Source of the DNA: Brachionus koreanus
Taxonomy: Eukaryota; Rotifera; Eurotatoria; Ploima; Brachionidae
Direction: 5' to 3'
NCBI GenBank assembly: GCA_016987375.1
Contig: PJRA01000313.1
Span: 2,597,146 to 2,661,145 of the forward strand
Length of the DNA: 64,000 nt
Of this stretch, positions 47,401 through 59,292 are shown in pieces. How positions within the stretch are numbered: position 1 is the first letter of the stretch; the number at the start of each line of letters is the position of its first letter. The position numbers and the translations under genes were made by a program. The notes under the pieces were generated by a model, which ran no database searches, was not told where the DNA came from, and saw nothing but the letters and a program-made list of their open reading frames with translations.

Positions 47401-48756
47401 ATAAATAAAATATTTTTTTGCTCTTATTTTTGTACAAACAATTTTGAATTTGAAATACAAAATTTAATTAAGTAGAATTTATTTGATAAACTTTTGAGAT
47501 GTTTATTGGATAAGTTTTAGAGAAAAATTACATTATGGCTTCTTTTAAATGAAAAATTTAATGCAAATAGAAAATTGCTAGGTTTTATTTATTATTTTAT
47601 AGTCATTCATATCATTTATGTATAGAGACCACTAGATTTTTTCAAGTGACGTTTCATTCATTTTTAGCTGATAGAGCTTTTCAAATTTTAAAGAAAAAGA
47701 TTGAGATAATATGAAATTAACTGCTGCTTTTTTAACGCTTTACATTAAAATTTAATTTTCAATTTAAAATTAAAGATTTTTAGTTTGTTTAAGAAAAACC
47801 TAAGCAAAAATTTCCAAAGGTAAAAAATATTCAATTGATCTTTTATGTGCGCAAAAATAATAGCTTGAAAATATCGCTTCGAAAAATACTCTTGAATTTA
47901 TTGAATTTTTTTAATCAAAACTAGAATTTTAATTAAATTGAGCCCATGGGTAACGTTCAAAATGAACGATGTTGCTCAATTCGGCAATTTGTTCTAAACA
48001 CCTTCAAGTCTTTATTTAAATGTATTTCCATTGATTTTAATAAGTGTCAAGATTTTTGTAAGAATAAATCATAAAATGCTGTCATTGATGCGATCAAAAT
48101 TTTTGTAAATTTACATAGCTTCATATTTTTTATTAAAGCTAATCAAAAAACTTTTTGACTTGTTTTTCAATTGAATCAAATTGAACATTTTTTTCTTCAA
48201 AAAAGAAATAATATCAAGAAATTATTCTTCCTTGAATTAGTAAAATTATTTAAATTGAAAAAAGAATTTTCTTATTAAAGATAAGTGAAGAAATTAAGAA
48301 TCTCTATTGTATAAATAAAAGTATAAATCTATTTTTAATTTGTGTGTTTTTAGTTACTTGAAAGACTATTAAGGTTCTAAACGCATAATGAGAGCAAATA
48401 TCAATTAATAAAATGGGTTATAAACCTTCAAAAAAACGATAAACATTAGAACAAAACTATTTTTATATAAAAATGCTTCAAATTTTTTAGACTATGTTTG
48501 TAATACTTTTCTATTATTACTCTATAATTCGACTCAAATTAGCTTGTCCTTTTTAAACTGTACCTAAATTTTATAATTAGTAAAATGGAAGTTTTTTCAA
48601 GGAATAATGTCCAGTATCCTTTTTAAAAAAACATTAGTCTCAATTTAATAAATCAATAAAAAAAATTGGTGAACTTTCATAGAAGTTCTACCAAAAAGAT
48701 ATTTTTGAAAACATAACAAAGTTTTTTTTCCTTGTTCACTCCATAGGATCATTTTT
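47401..48756. other. Intergenic, no gene seen
   Basis: AT-rich DNA between the orphan gene and the retrotransposon remnant. No exon was recognised. Confidence 0.5.
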
Positions 48757-49035
48757 TTGATTTTCACTTAAATCGGTGTATCTTTTGCCTTTACCTTTGC
48801 TTCTCCCATTCCCATTTCGATTAGCTCTTTCGTGATTATTGACCTCCATGCAACTGCTGGTCTTCCTACCTTATGTCCTTAAGGCTTTTTTGTTATTACA
48901 TTTTCTTTCATCGTAAATACATGTCCAAGCCATCGCAACCTTTTGTTCTTAATCCATTGACTTAATGGCTCTGAAATTGTTCTTATGTAAAGGGTCAGCA
49001 TTGGACAATATTTCAGGCCAGTACTAAAGTTTATT
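48757..49035 (-). mobile_element. Decayed 3' tail of a non-LTR retrotransposon
   Basis: Read on the minus strand, it gives LTLYIRTISEPLSQWI, then NKRLRWLGHVFTMKENV, an interruption, HKVGRPAVAWRSII, then MGEAKVKAKD. This is the C-terminal end of a LINE reverse transcriptase of the same kind as the element at 32377-34180: both share RKVGRPA-WRS and the nucleotide stretch CTTTTGCCTTTACC. A stop codon and small length changes break the frame. Only about 280 bases remain, a strongly 5'-truncated dead copy. Confidence 0.85.
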
Positions 49036-49559
49036 TTTTTAATTGATTCATGATGTAGGACAATTAAGAATTTATTGAAAACTTTGGTTGTAAAATTTAA
49101 ATAATTAAAAAAAATAAGCCTCATTAAAAGCAAAAAATTTAATCTAATATGAGATAAATTCTTAAAAAATTCATGATTGCTTTAATCCTTGTTTTGTTGT
49201 AAAAAATATCAAAACTTTTATCAAATCCGAGATCAGAAATTGTTTTCTAATAAAATTGAACTCAAAATTTCTAATTATCAATTTAAGCTTAATAAAAATG
49301 AATTTAAGAATTTTTTTAGGAGTTGTTTTTGTTGGGTGTTATCGATTAAGTAATTCAATAGGAAAATTGAGCCAAAATGAACTAAATAATTTCTAACAGA
49401 ACAAAATTTAATAGCAAAAGATGCTTTAATTTGCTTGTTTTTAAATAAAAATTAATTTCACTTTCAATTTAAATCATTTTAATTAATGAAGATGATAAAA
49501 TAGTTCCAAGTGTGATTTATTACTTTATCTTTTTAGAATTTTCTTATTTTAAACTTAGA

Positions 49560-52058
49560 ATGAAATTATTTAGAATGTCAAAAAAAAAAGTTTCTGTCTT
49601 AATTTTCCTGGCCAACTTTTGCATTGTAATCGGTGACATAACAGAATATAAACTTATCCATAAACTTTTCGAGAACTATGATTCATCGATTAGACCATCA
49701 ATAACACATAATATTACGCTTAATGTAACATTTGGAGTTGCTTTGACTCAGTTGATTGATGTGGTAAATTTTCTAGTAATTTGTTTTAATTTTTTTTCAA
49801 TTTAAAAAAATAATAGGATGAACGAAACATGATAATAACAACAAATTGTTGGCTTAATCAAGTAATAATAACTTGGTTTTTTGTTTAATATAACATTTTA
49901 GAATTTTTCAAATCAGAATTGGATAGACAACAAGCTTAAATGGAATCCAAGTGATTACAATTTAATTAAATCTATTCATGTACCGACAGAGAAAATTTGG
50001 AGACCTGATATACTTTTGGGTAAAGTTTAAAAAATCAATAATCAATTAAAACTCTCATTAGTTTTTGTTTTTTAAGATTTTTCTCTAAAAAAGCTTAATA
50101 TAAGATTAAACCTGTAGTTATTCAAAATGTAGTAATTCTATTTTACTTAGACATAAAAAAAATTAGGTATATTTGCCTTTTTTGTTGTTAAATACTATTT
50201 AAAGAAAAAAAGATTCAATCAGAGAAAATAAAACACGAAATCATGCAGTGCGAAGTTGTTTCTGTGGCATCAAATTACTAAAATTTTATTTCTGACACTA
50301 AATATTTCATTTTTCATTCAATTTTTCTCTAAAGAAGCGCCAATTAAAAGTTTTAATAATTATTAATGAATAACAATATCTAGATTATCTTTTAGAAAGA
50401 AAATTTTAGAATCAAACAACATTACCAAAGTGATAATCTGGTTGCTTAGTTAAAGAAGTGAATTTGAAAAAAAATAATTGAAATAACTTTTATAAAATTA
50501 TCTGATCCATTAAATAAACAAAAACTTTATAGTTTAACCTTTTTTTAAATTTCTTTATTTTATTATTTTGGTTTATTTCACAAAACTTTCGAAATAATGT
50601 TTTATTTTTTAATAAATAGAATTAAAATATTAAAAAATTCTAAAATTCAAGGCTGTCTTTGAGAAAAATAAAAAATTTGGTTACAAAAATTAATTTGTTT
50701 TAAAATTAGAACTAAATTTTTTGAATCTAAAATTTAAATTTTGAACTATTTAAACCAAAATGCGTAATATTAGAAAAAAGATTTTTAAAACTAATATTTT
50801 GACTAAGTTTGATTCTATAAAAATTTTGTTTAAAGTTAACAATGCAGATTCATGGGCTAAAATTTCAAGTATATCAACCAATGCATTTATAAAGCACAAT
50901 GGCAACGTAACTTGGCTATCTACAGTGATATTTAAAAGTTCATGTAGCATCAATGTGAGATATTTTCCATTTGACGAGCAAATATGCGACATGATTTTCT
51001 CAAGTTGGACATTTGATGGCTTTCTGATAGACATAATTTTAAATTCGGAAGAAGGCGACATTACAAATTATATTAACAATGGCGAGTGGCATTTAGTGAA
51101 CTTTACAGCAATTAAGATTCTCAAAAGATATTCCTGTTGTGAAGAGCCATATCCGGAGGTTATATACCGTCTAGTTATAAGAAGAAGACCACTTTATTAT
51201 GTCTTCAATATGGTTTTTCCTTGTTTACTGATTACAATGGTCGCTTTTTTAGGATTTTTTCTACCTCCCTCAAGTACCGAAAAAGTAAGCATGGGAATAA
51301 CTACTCTTTTGAGCATTACAGTTTACCTCATGCTTGTTGCTGAGTCAATGCCACCTACCAGTGAACAGTTACCACTTTTAGGCATATACTACGGGGTAAC
51401 CATAGGTATCGTATCTTTTTCGACTGCAATGGCTGTTCTTACTTTAAACATTAACAACAAAGGAATTCAAGGAAAGAGAGTACCGCAAATTTTGAGAATA
51501 TTTTTTTTCAAATATTTGACTAAGATAGTGCGAAATCATGCAATTATTGCAAAGCATTCATGTTTTGAAAATAAGACAATATCTGAGCTAAACAAAGAAG
51601 CGAATTCTTCTAACAATTTTTTACAATTAAAAAAAATAAATGGAATCGAAGAAAATTTTCAATTCAATAGGAAAATATTTTATGAAGAAAAACTTATCAA
51701 AAACGAGGCTCTAGGTGATAGTGTTGACAGACATAGCTTAAATTTTATTAATCGTAAATTATTTGGTCAAAAGCATTTAAGCTCAAAAAGTATTACAGAA
51801 AACGAACAAAAATTTTTGGAAGCATTGGAAAAAGTTCTCATCAGACAATTCAATCAATTGACTGGTTTAGTTATTAGCTCAATTAAAAGTAATAATGATA
51901 AGCTAAAAGAAAAAATTCAACATCAGGCCATTCAAAGCGAATGGTCCGATGTGGCCATACTACTTGACCAATTTCTATGCTACTCATTTTCTTTAATCAC
52001 TCTAGTTAGTTGTTTTTTAATATTTTACAATTCGCCACATTTTTTATCCGAATGGTAG
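49560..52058 (+). CDS. Nicotinic acetylcholine receptor subunit, alpha type (paralog A)
   Basis: Exons: 49560-49763, 49817-49861, 49917-50019, 50836-52058; 524 residues. A signal peptide (about 1-25) precedes the ligand-binding domain: [51 protein letters not shown], Cys-loop C154-C168 ([15 protein letters not shown]), SSWTFDG, NGEWHLV, and loop [10 protein letters not shown] with vicinal C218-C219, the mark of alpha subunits. Membrane helices M1-M3 follow. M2 has [20 protein letters not shown], and the Glu before its Lys indicates cation selectivity. After a cytoplasmic loop of about 150 residues come the MA helix and M4. The loop A tyrosine of the aromatic box is Val here (WRPDILLVNNAD). 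The protein is a pentameric acetylcholine-gated cation channel subunit by family. The exon 4 acceptor (TTTAAAG|TT) is inferred from paralog B. The ATG at 49560 gives the best signal peptide; an in-frame upstream extension exists. Confidence 0.92.
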
Positions 52059-55000
52059 AATTGATTAATTAGCCAAAAATTAAACGGTGCTTTTAAATTT
52101 ATTCAATTTTATAATCAACAATAAAATTTCTTTGTAAAAAAAAGTGATTTTTTTTGTTATCTTTATTCAAACAAACAGTTTAATTTAATTTTGAAAGAAA
52201 TTAATTATTTTGGGTAAAATAAAAATCGATTTTATCTAAGCTGCCGTTAGATTTCTTCAGATGTAATTATTGTATACTTTTGGATTTTGTTTATCAGTTA
52301 TTTTTTGCTTAAAAGAATTATTATTTCATGAGCAAAGTGTTTATGTTTGTACATTAAATAAACAAAGAACTTGCTTGAAGGACTTGCTAAAGATTATTAT
52401 TCAATGATTTTTGATAAAGGAAAATAGAATTCTTAAATTTTTCGTGATTACAAAATTTAAGGAAGATAAACCTGATTAGCAGATTATATGTCTCACGCAA
52501 CTGTTTAACTTGAGTTAAACAGTTCTGAGATTGCAAATTATCGGATAGAAAAAATTCTCATCTAGAAAAAAATATGACTTATTAAATTTGAAGTAATCGA
52601 ATTTTATAAAAATAATTAGCGAAATTTTTGTTTTGTTCATCAATTGTTGCAAACAAGCATGCTTTAGATATTTAAGTTAAATAGTGATTTTATATTTTTA
52701 AGTGTCTTAAATAATGTTTGCAAAATTCTAATCTATCTAGCTGGTTACATTTTATCATTTATTATTTTATAAATTCTTTTAAAAAAATACATTAAGTTCA
52801 AATTCCCGAATGTAACATATTTCAGTTATTATCTTTAAAAAATAAGGACTTTTTATGTAGAACCAAATTAATCAAACAAAAAAGCTTCTTGACAAAAATT
52901 TAAATTGACTTAGGAAAAAGTTCTAATTATTGTTAATTGCGATTTTGATTAAACAAAGAAAAAAAAAGAATAACGAATTCATAATTTATAATCATGAAAT
53001 TTCAAATTCAATATCTTGAGATTTGTGAGTATTTCAAAGTGTGCTTAGATATTTACACTTTGCTGAACATTTTCCTAATTTATTGATAAACATTGAATTG
53101 AATTTTTAGCCTCAATCGTTTATCAGGCCTACCTTGAATCTATTTCATGTCTAGAAAATTAGATATAAATTGCTCGTGGAAAAGTTTTAGAATTAATTGC
53201 AAAAATTTTAATCCAATTTTTAATGATCACAATTAAAGACAACAAATTGGAATAAATTAAAAATTTTACAATTATCTATAAACAAATTGGTTTATGTACC
53301 TAAGATAATTTCTAGTCTATAAGTATCATGGATAAATACTGTTTCATTAATAGATATACCATTATAGTTATTAATGTCTGAATAGTTTAGCTATTTTTTT
53401 TTAATTTTTGATAATTTTCTAGTTTGTAATTAATTTTATTGCGCCTGAGATAAAATAAAAGATAGCGAGAAGAATATTAAAAACTAGATCGATTTCTCGC
53501 TTTTATGACAAATGTTGCACAACTCATTATCCACACTGAACAAGGACAAATTAAGCTTGGAATCAGTCTTTATCTTTAATCAAAGATATGCAAGACGAGT
53601 ATTCTACTAGTCTTCTTTGCATAACAAAATACTTTAGCAATTAGAAATATCAAATAACTAGTTTTTTGGCAGTCGAGAAGTTTAATAGAATTTTAATCGA
53701 ACAAAATATATTCTATCATTTTTAAAATCTGTTTGAATCTAACTAGATTCAAATTGATTTTTTTTTAAAGTTTGAATTTAGGCAAAAGATCCAAGCGTCA
53801 TTAAAAATCTATTTAATTTACGTGATTTAATAAAAAAATAATCTTCTCAGTATTATATTTTTAAAACTTTATTTTTCAGAATTTTTTTTTTCTTATAACA
53901 TAATAGAAACATATTATTGGAATAGTTATTTTGGAAAATTAAATTGACAATGCTCTGAGATTAGAATCCAAGGAGAAATCATTAAAAATATATATTTGTT
54001 CATGATATTCAATAGACAAACATTGATTCAATTGATCTGCTTTTTTTTAAGACAAGCTTATTCAAAAATAGCAGTTAAATTTAAAAATTTTAAAAGGAAA
54101 TAATTTTTAATGATGTTTATTCAAAAATTATTTTTTTTTGTTTCTTAAGCTTAGCCTTTAAATTTTAAATAAATATTTTTCTTTTTCATTGTTTAATAGA
54201 AATAAAAATTTCTCAAAAATAATAGAGCACACTAATTAACAATTGAATTCTACATTCAAAAATTAAAAATATAATCATAATCACAACACATAACAGATAT
54301 TTTTAGTTCTATTAAAGAATCAGATTAATTTCAGCAACTATTTTGGCTAAGAATGCTATTTTTAAAATAAATACCAAACTGACATCAAAGGAATTTTAAT
54401 TACAATTTTAAAATCTTTTTTTTTTCTAAATAGTCTCCTTATCAGTATCAAATGCTAACAAATTTTAAAATTGGTGCTAGCTAATAAATGACTTTTATAT
54501 TTAACTAACTTAAGATAATATACATTTTATTTAATTCGTCTATCTACGTATTAAAGATTCATTAATAATAAAATTTAATAGTTATGATAAATGACTAGAC
54601 TATTTCATATATTTTCCTGTTTTATTATCAATTTTACAAAAGAAAAATTCAAAGAGAATAGATTTAATGAATTTTCAGCAAAAAGAATTAATTTTTTATA
54701 TGATAAATTAGCATAGTTGCCAAATTAACTCTTATTTTGATGATTGACTGAGCATTCAAATACAGTAATATGCGTTTTTATTTGCGGAAATATTGTTATA
54801 CAGGGAATATAAATTGGAAGTTTAGTTTCATCAAGTTACTTAGTTGTAGATTGAATAGAAAATTCTCATGAATATAAACGATTACTAATAATTATTCTAT
54901 CTAAAAAGCTTATTTAAGAGATTTTTTTAGAAATTTACCGAAAAAATTATTTTGATTTAAATTTTCTTTTATATTTCTAAGAAATTTTTTCACAACATTT

Positions 55001-55497
55001 CAAAATTTCAAAATTGACATAATCAAAATTTTACCAACTTATCAACAAGTTTAAATATCGATTGATTCTAGTATTTATTTATGACATTAATTTTAAAATA
55101 CTTAGGAAGATTATCCTCGTCTGGAAACATGATTTAAATATAGTAAAGTCCGTCTGCTGTAAAACTCATTAATTTTTTTCAGCCACATGATAAATGTTCT
55201 TAATTAAGCAAATAATTATCTCTTAAAAACTTCAATGATACAAGCTAGATGTAGATATTGCCAGAACTAAGCATCTAATTAGGAAATTGAAGAATTGTGT
55301 ACTTAAGAAAATGATGAAGTTTTAAATCTACTTTATCCTAATTATCAGGAATTTTTAACTTAAAGGTAGTCAATCAAAGAAAATAAAAAGTTAATAATTT
55401 GAATAAAAATTTTAGATTTTACTTAATTTTTCATTGAATCAAATGTTGAGATAGAAAAAAAAAACAATATAAAATAATTAGGATCAGACAATTTCCA
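52059..55497. other. Intergenic between the receptor paralogs
   Basis: About 3.4 kb of AT-rich sequence without credible exons or an obvious repeat. It must contain the regulatory DNA of paralog B. I found no remnant of a third receptor copy. Confidence 0.5.
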
Positions 55498-58400
55498 ATG
55501 ACAATTTGTTTTTTAAAAAAAAAATTATTTCTAAAAATTTTGATGATTGCTTCGCTTGCCAAAAACTACTGTTGTGATCAGTGGGAATATAAACTAATGC
55601 ATGATTTGCTACGAGATTATGACTCTGCTATTCGACCTTCGACATATCACAAAATTACTCTTAATGTAACATTTGGTCTTGCTTTAGCTCAATTGATCGA
55701 TGTGGTTAGAAAAATAAAAATATTTTTACTTTCTGATTTTACAGTTTTATTTTATTAGGATGAACGAAACATGATAATAACAACTAATTGTTGGTTGAAT
55801 CAAGTAAATTTTAGTTTTAATTTAAAAATACCGAATCTCAAATCTCAATTTATTTCTAGGGATGGATTGATGACAAGCTTAAATGGAATCCTAAAGATTA
55901 TGATGGAATTAAGTTCATACATATTCCTCATGAGAAAGTGTGGAAACCAGATATTTTATTGGGTATGTTTAAAATTCTAAGCTCTTGATTTTTAATCAGA
56001 GAACTTCTTGCTTTTAAAAATTGATAGCTTTGAAAAAGGGCTATAGTAAATGACGATTATTTAAAATTTAATCTTAAACTTATGCAATTTTATTTTTCTA
56101 ATCAGAAATTTTAATTAAAATTTAAATTAAAAAATAGAGCAATTTTAATTCAAGATTTAAAATTAGTAAATTGAAGTATCAATACTTTGTTAGGATATGA
56201 GTTTTTGATTAAATTTAAAATCTGAAATTTTATCAAAAATTTTTTTTGAAGTTCACCTTTTGCAGGGTAAAATTTGATAAATAATATTACAAGCTTTCTA
56301 TTTTAAACTATGCAATTTCAATCGCGTGATTTAACTAATAATTTTGAATTAAAAAAAAAAGGATTTAAGCTTTTCACTACAAAAAATATTGCATTTCATG
56401 ATTAAATTCTATTACATATTTTGTCTGTCATCAGAAAAATTTAACAATTTTACCGACTTATTATTTGCATATTAAACAAATTTCTGATATATCATTATGT
56501 AGCTGAAAGGAATGATTGCATATCGATTTCTATTGTCGAATATTCTGCCTTTATAATTTTTAAATAAAAAATTTATACAAATAAAATCTAGTTGTACTTT
56601 AACACGTAATTTAAAATATAATAACTGAAAGTTTTAGAATAAAAAAAATGCTGGAATTCAAAATATCAAAGCTTTAAAAAATTAAATTTTTATGCAAAAT
56701 TAAAATAAAAATATAAGTTTTGATTTAAGAAATATTTAATTATTTTATAAAAAATTTCTATATTTATGATAAAAATTGTTTATAGTGAGAAAATTAAAAA
56801 AGTTGCTAATTATATGAAAATTTCGTATTTTTCTAAATTTTGAAATTTTGCCTTTATTTTACATTAAAAAAATAATAAATTACTTTTATCAGTCCAAATC
56901 CGAAGATATAATCGTAGCGTGCCAAAGTTTGGGCTTAGCGAAAGTTTCTCTTAAATTACAAAATTTTTTATTACAAACGAATTTTTTAAATGCTGTAAGA
57001 TAGCCAATACTTTTTTAAAAATAAAGATTAAATTCTAATCTATAATCAAATTGTAATGGGAAAATTGAAAATTTTAACAAATTTATTAAATAAAATTAGA
57101 GGTATATTTATTTAGTATTTTAATTTTGTATTACCAAATATTAAGTTTAAACAAAATAAACAAATAAATATTGATCTTATAAAGAAATAAAAATCATATT
57201 AGCATGCTTTTTTTTAATTATTTCTATTTAAGGTTTTGTGAAAATTGGTACAAAATAAAATAGAGAAGAAAAATTAATGCAAAAATATCTTTTAACTTTT
57301 TTCTAAAGGCTTTTAATTAGTTCTGTAAGTGCAAAAATATTCAACTTAATTAGTTGCACCAAAAATAAAAGTCTGCTAATGATGTACAAAGTCCAAGATA
57401 GTGCAACTTTGAATGTTATACTATTTTGCATTTACAGAACTTGCTTTTGACTTTTAAAATAAAACTTATGAGAATTTTTAACATGAAAATTATAGGTCTG
57501 TTCTGTTGTACTAAATTTATCTATTTAATTAAAGTTTAAGTCCCATGAACAAATTGAAATTAGAAAAATGGACAGTTAAATTTCAGAAAATCCTATTTAA
57601 TCAAGGATAACAAATGAAGTTTTAAAATCTTGACAGTTGTAATGATTTTTTCCATTTTTTTAATCTTAATTAATGTTCAAATTTCATTAACTTAATTTAC
57701 TTTGCAATAAATTTTTTTATCAGTTATAACAACTAGCAGTTTTTTAATTATCAAAAAATATTTTTTATCTAATGAAAAATTTTCGGCTTAATTGTTTACT
57801 GATAACTAGCAATTAATTAATTAATTTATTTTTAGCTAACAACGCAGATTCATGGGCGAAAATATCAAGCATATCAACAAATATGATAGTCAGATATGAT
57901 GGAAATGTGACTTGGCTATCAACTGTCATATTTAGGAGTTCATGTAGCATACATGTTCGATATTTTCCTTTTGATGAGCAAGCATGCGATATGATATTTG
58001 CTAGTTGGACATTTGACGGCTTTTTTTTGGACCTGAACGTTAATTCAGAAGAAGGTGACATTACCAATTACATAAAAAATGGTGAATGGCATTTGGTTAA
58101 TTTGACTGCTACAAAAATATCGAAAACTTATTCTTGCTGTGAAGAGCCTTATCCGGAAATACATTATCACTTAGTTATAAGACGAAGACCACTCTATTAC
58201 GTATTTAATATGGTATTTCCATGTCTATTGATAACATTAGTTGCTTTTTTGGGCTTTTATTTGCCACCAGGAAGCACTGAAAAAATCAGCATGGGCATTA
58301 CAACTCTTCTCAGTTTGACTGTCTTTCTGATGCTTGTTGCCGAATCCATGCCTCCCACTAGTGAACAACTGCCTCTTTTGGGTATTTACTACGGTGTAAC

Positions 58401-59292
58401 AATTGGACTAGTTTCCTTTTCAACAGCAATGGCTGTTATTACTTTGAATATCAATAACCGTGGAATAAGAGGCAAAAGAGTACCTAATTATTTAAAAATA
58501 TTCTTTTTTAAATATATGGCGAGAATACTGAAAACTCATGTTTCACCCAAGACAAAAAATTATATCTACAATACTGGGCTAAAAGCTAACAAAAAAGAAA
58601 TGTTCAGTGTAAAGAAATTATTCAGCTCTGAAAATTCAAGCCTTTTGAAGATGAATGGAAATTTGAGAAAGCCCGACATTACGGAGGAAATGGAAAAATT
58701 TTTAACTTCTAAAGACAATTCAAGTACTGTCAATGTAAAAAATTACATTAGCGAACATGAAAATTTAATTTTAGAGTCAATAAATGAAATACCAAGCTTT
58801 AGAGAAAATAGGCCTAAATTGCTTTGCAATGAGGGCTTGTTCGAACATGGAAAGTTTTCAAAAAAAAATTTTGATCGAAATAAAATATTGGTTAAAGCTA
58901 GAAAGCAAACATTTAATTTAGATAATCCAAAAATTTCATCTTTAATTGAATCAGAGTGTTCAACAGAAAGAGCGAACCATGTTGACCATGAACACGAACC
59001 TAAAAGCACTCGTAGTCATGCAAAAGATGAACACGATTTTAGCCAAATTGTTATAAAATTGGAAAAAATCTTTGATAAACATTTATCTCCTCTTGTAAAT
59101 ATACTAGTGAAGACATTGCACTTAAATGAGAAACGAGCAAAAGAAAAAGAAGAAATTGACGACATAAAGCGAGAATGGACTGATGTAGCATTGGTTGCAG
59201 ATCATTTTTTGTGTTATTTTTTTCCCTCAATGACTCTAATCATATGTTTAATTATATTTTTGAATTCACCCCATACTTTTGCAAAGTGGTGA
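55498..59292 (+). CDS. Nicotinic acetylcholine receptor subunit, alpha type (paralog B)
   Basis: Exons: 55498-55704, 55759-55803, 55860-55962, 57836-59292; 603 residues. Exons 2 and 3 have the same lengths (45 and 103 bases) and phases as in paralog A. A signal peptide is followed by [51 protein letters not shown], the Cys-loop C155-C169 ([15 protein letters not shown]), ASWTFDG, and the vicinal-Cys loop [11 protein letters not shown]1-M3 are nearly identical to paralog A, with M2 [20 protein letters not shown]. The cytoplasmic loop is about 230 residues, longer and unlike that of A. M4 is [20 protein letters not shown]. Loop A carries Ala where Tyr is canonical (DILLANNAD). Intron 3 is 1.87 kb and contains a dispersed repeat. 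The tandem order, matched splice phases and near-identical pore argue for local duplication. Confidence 0.93.
57319..57483. repeat. Dispersed short repeat, copy 2, inside a receptor intron
   Basis: It begins AGTTCTGTAAGTGCAAAAAT and carries TTAGTTGCACCAAAA. Near its right side is TGCATTTACAGAACTT (57427-57442), the inverted complement of its left end. It then shares TTTGACTTTTAAAATAAAAC and AGAATTTTTAA with copy 1 at 32155-32376. It has no coding capacity and lies in intron 3 of receptor paralog B, in the same orientation as copy 1. Confidence 0.65.
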
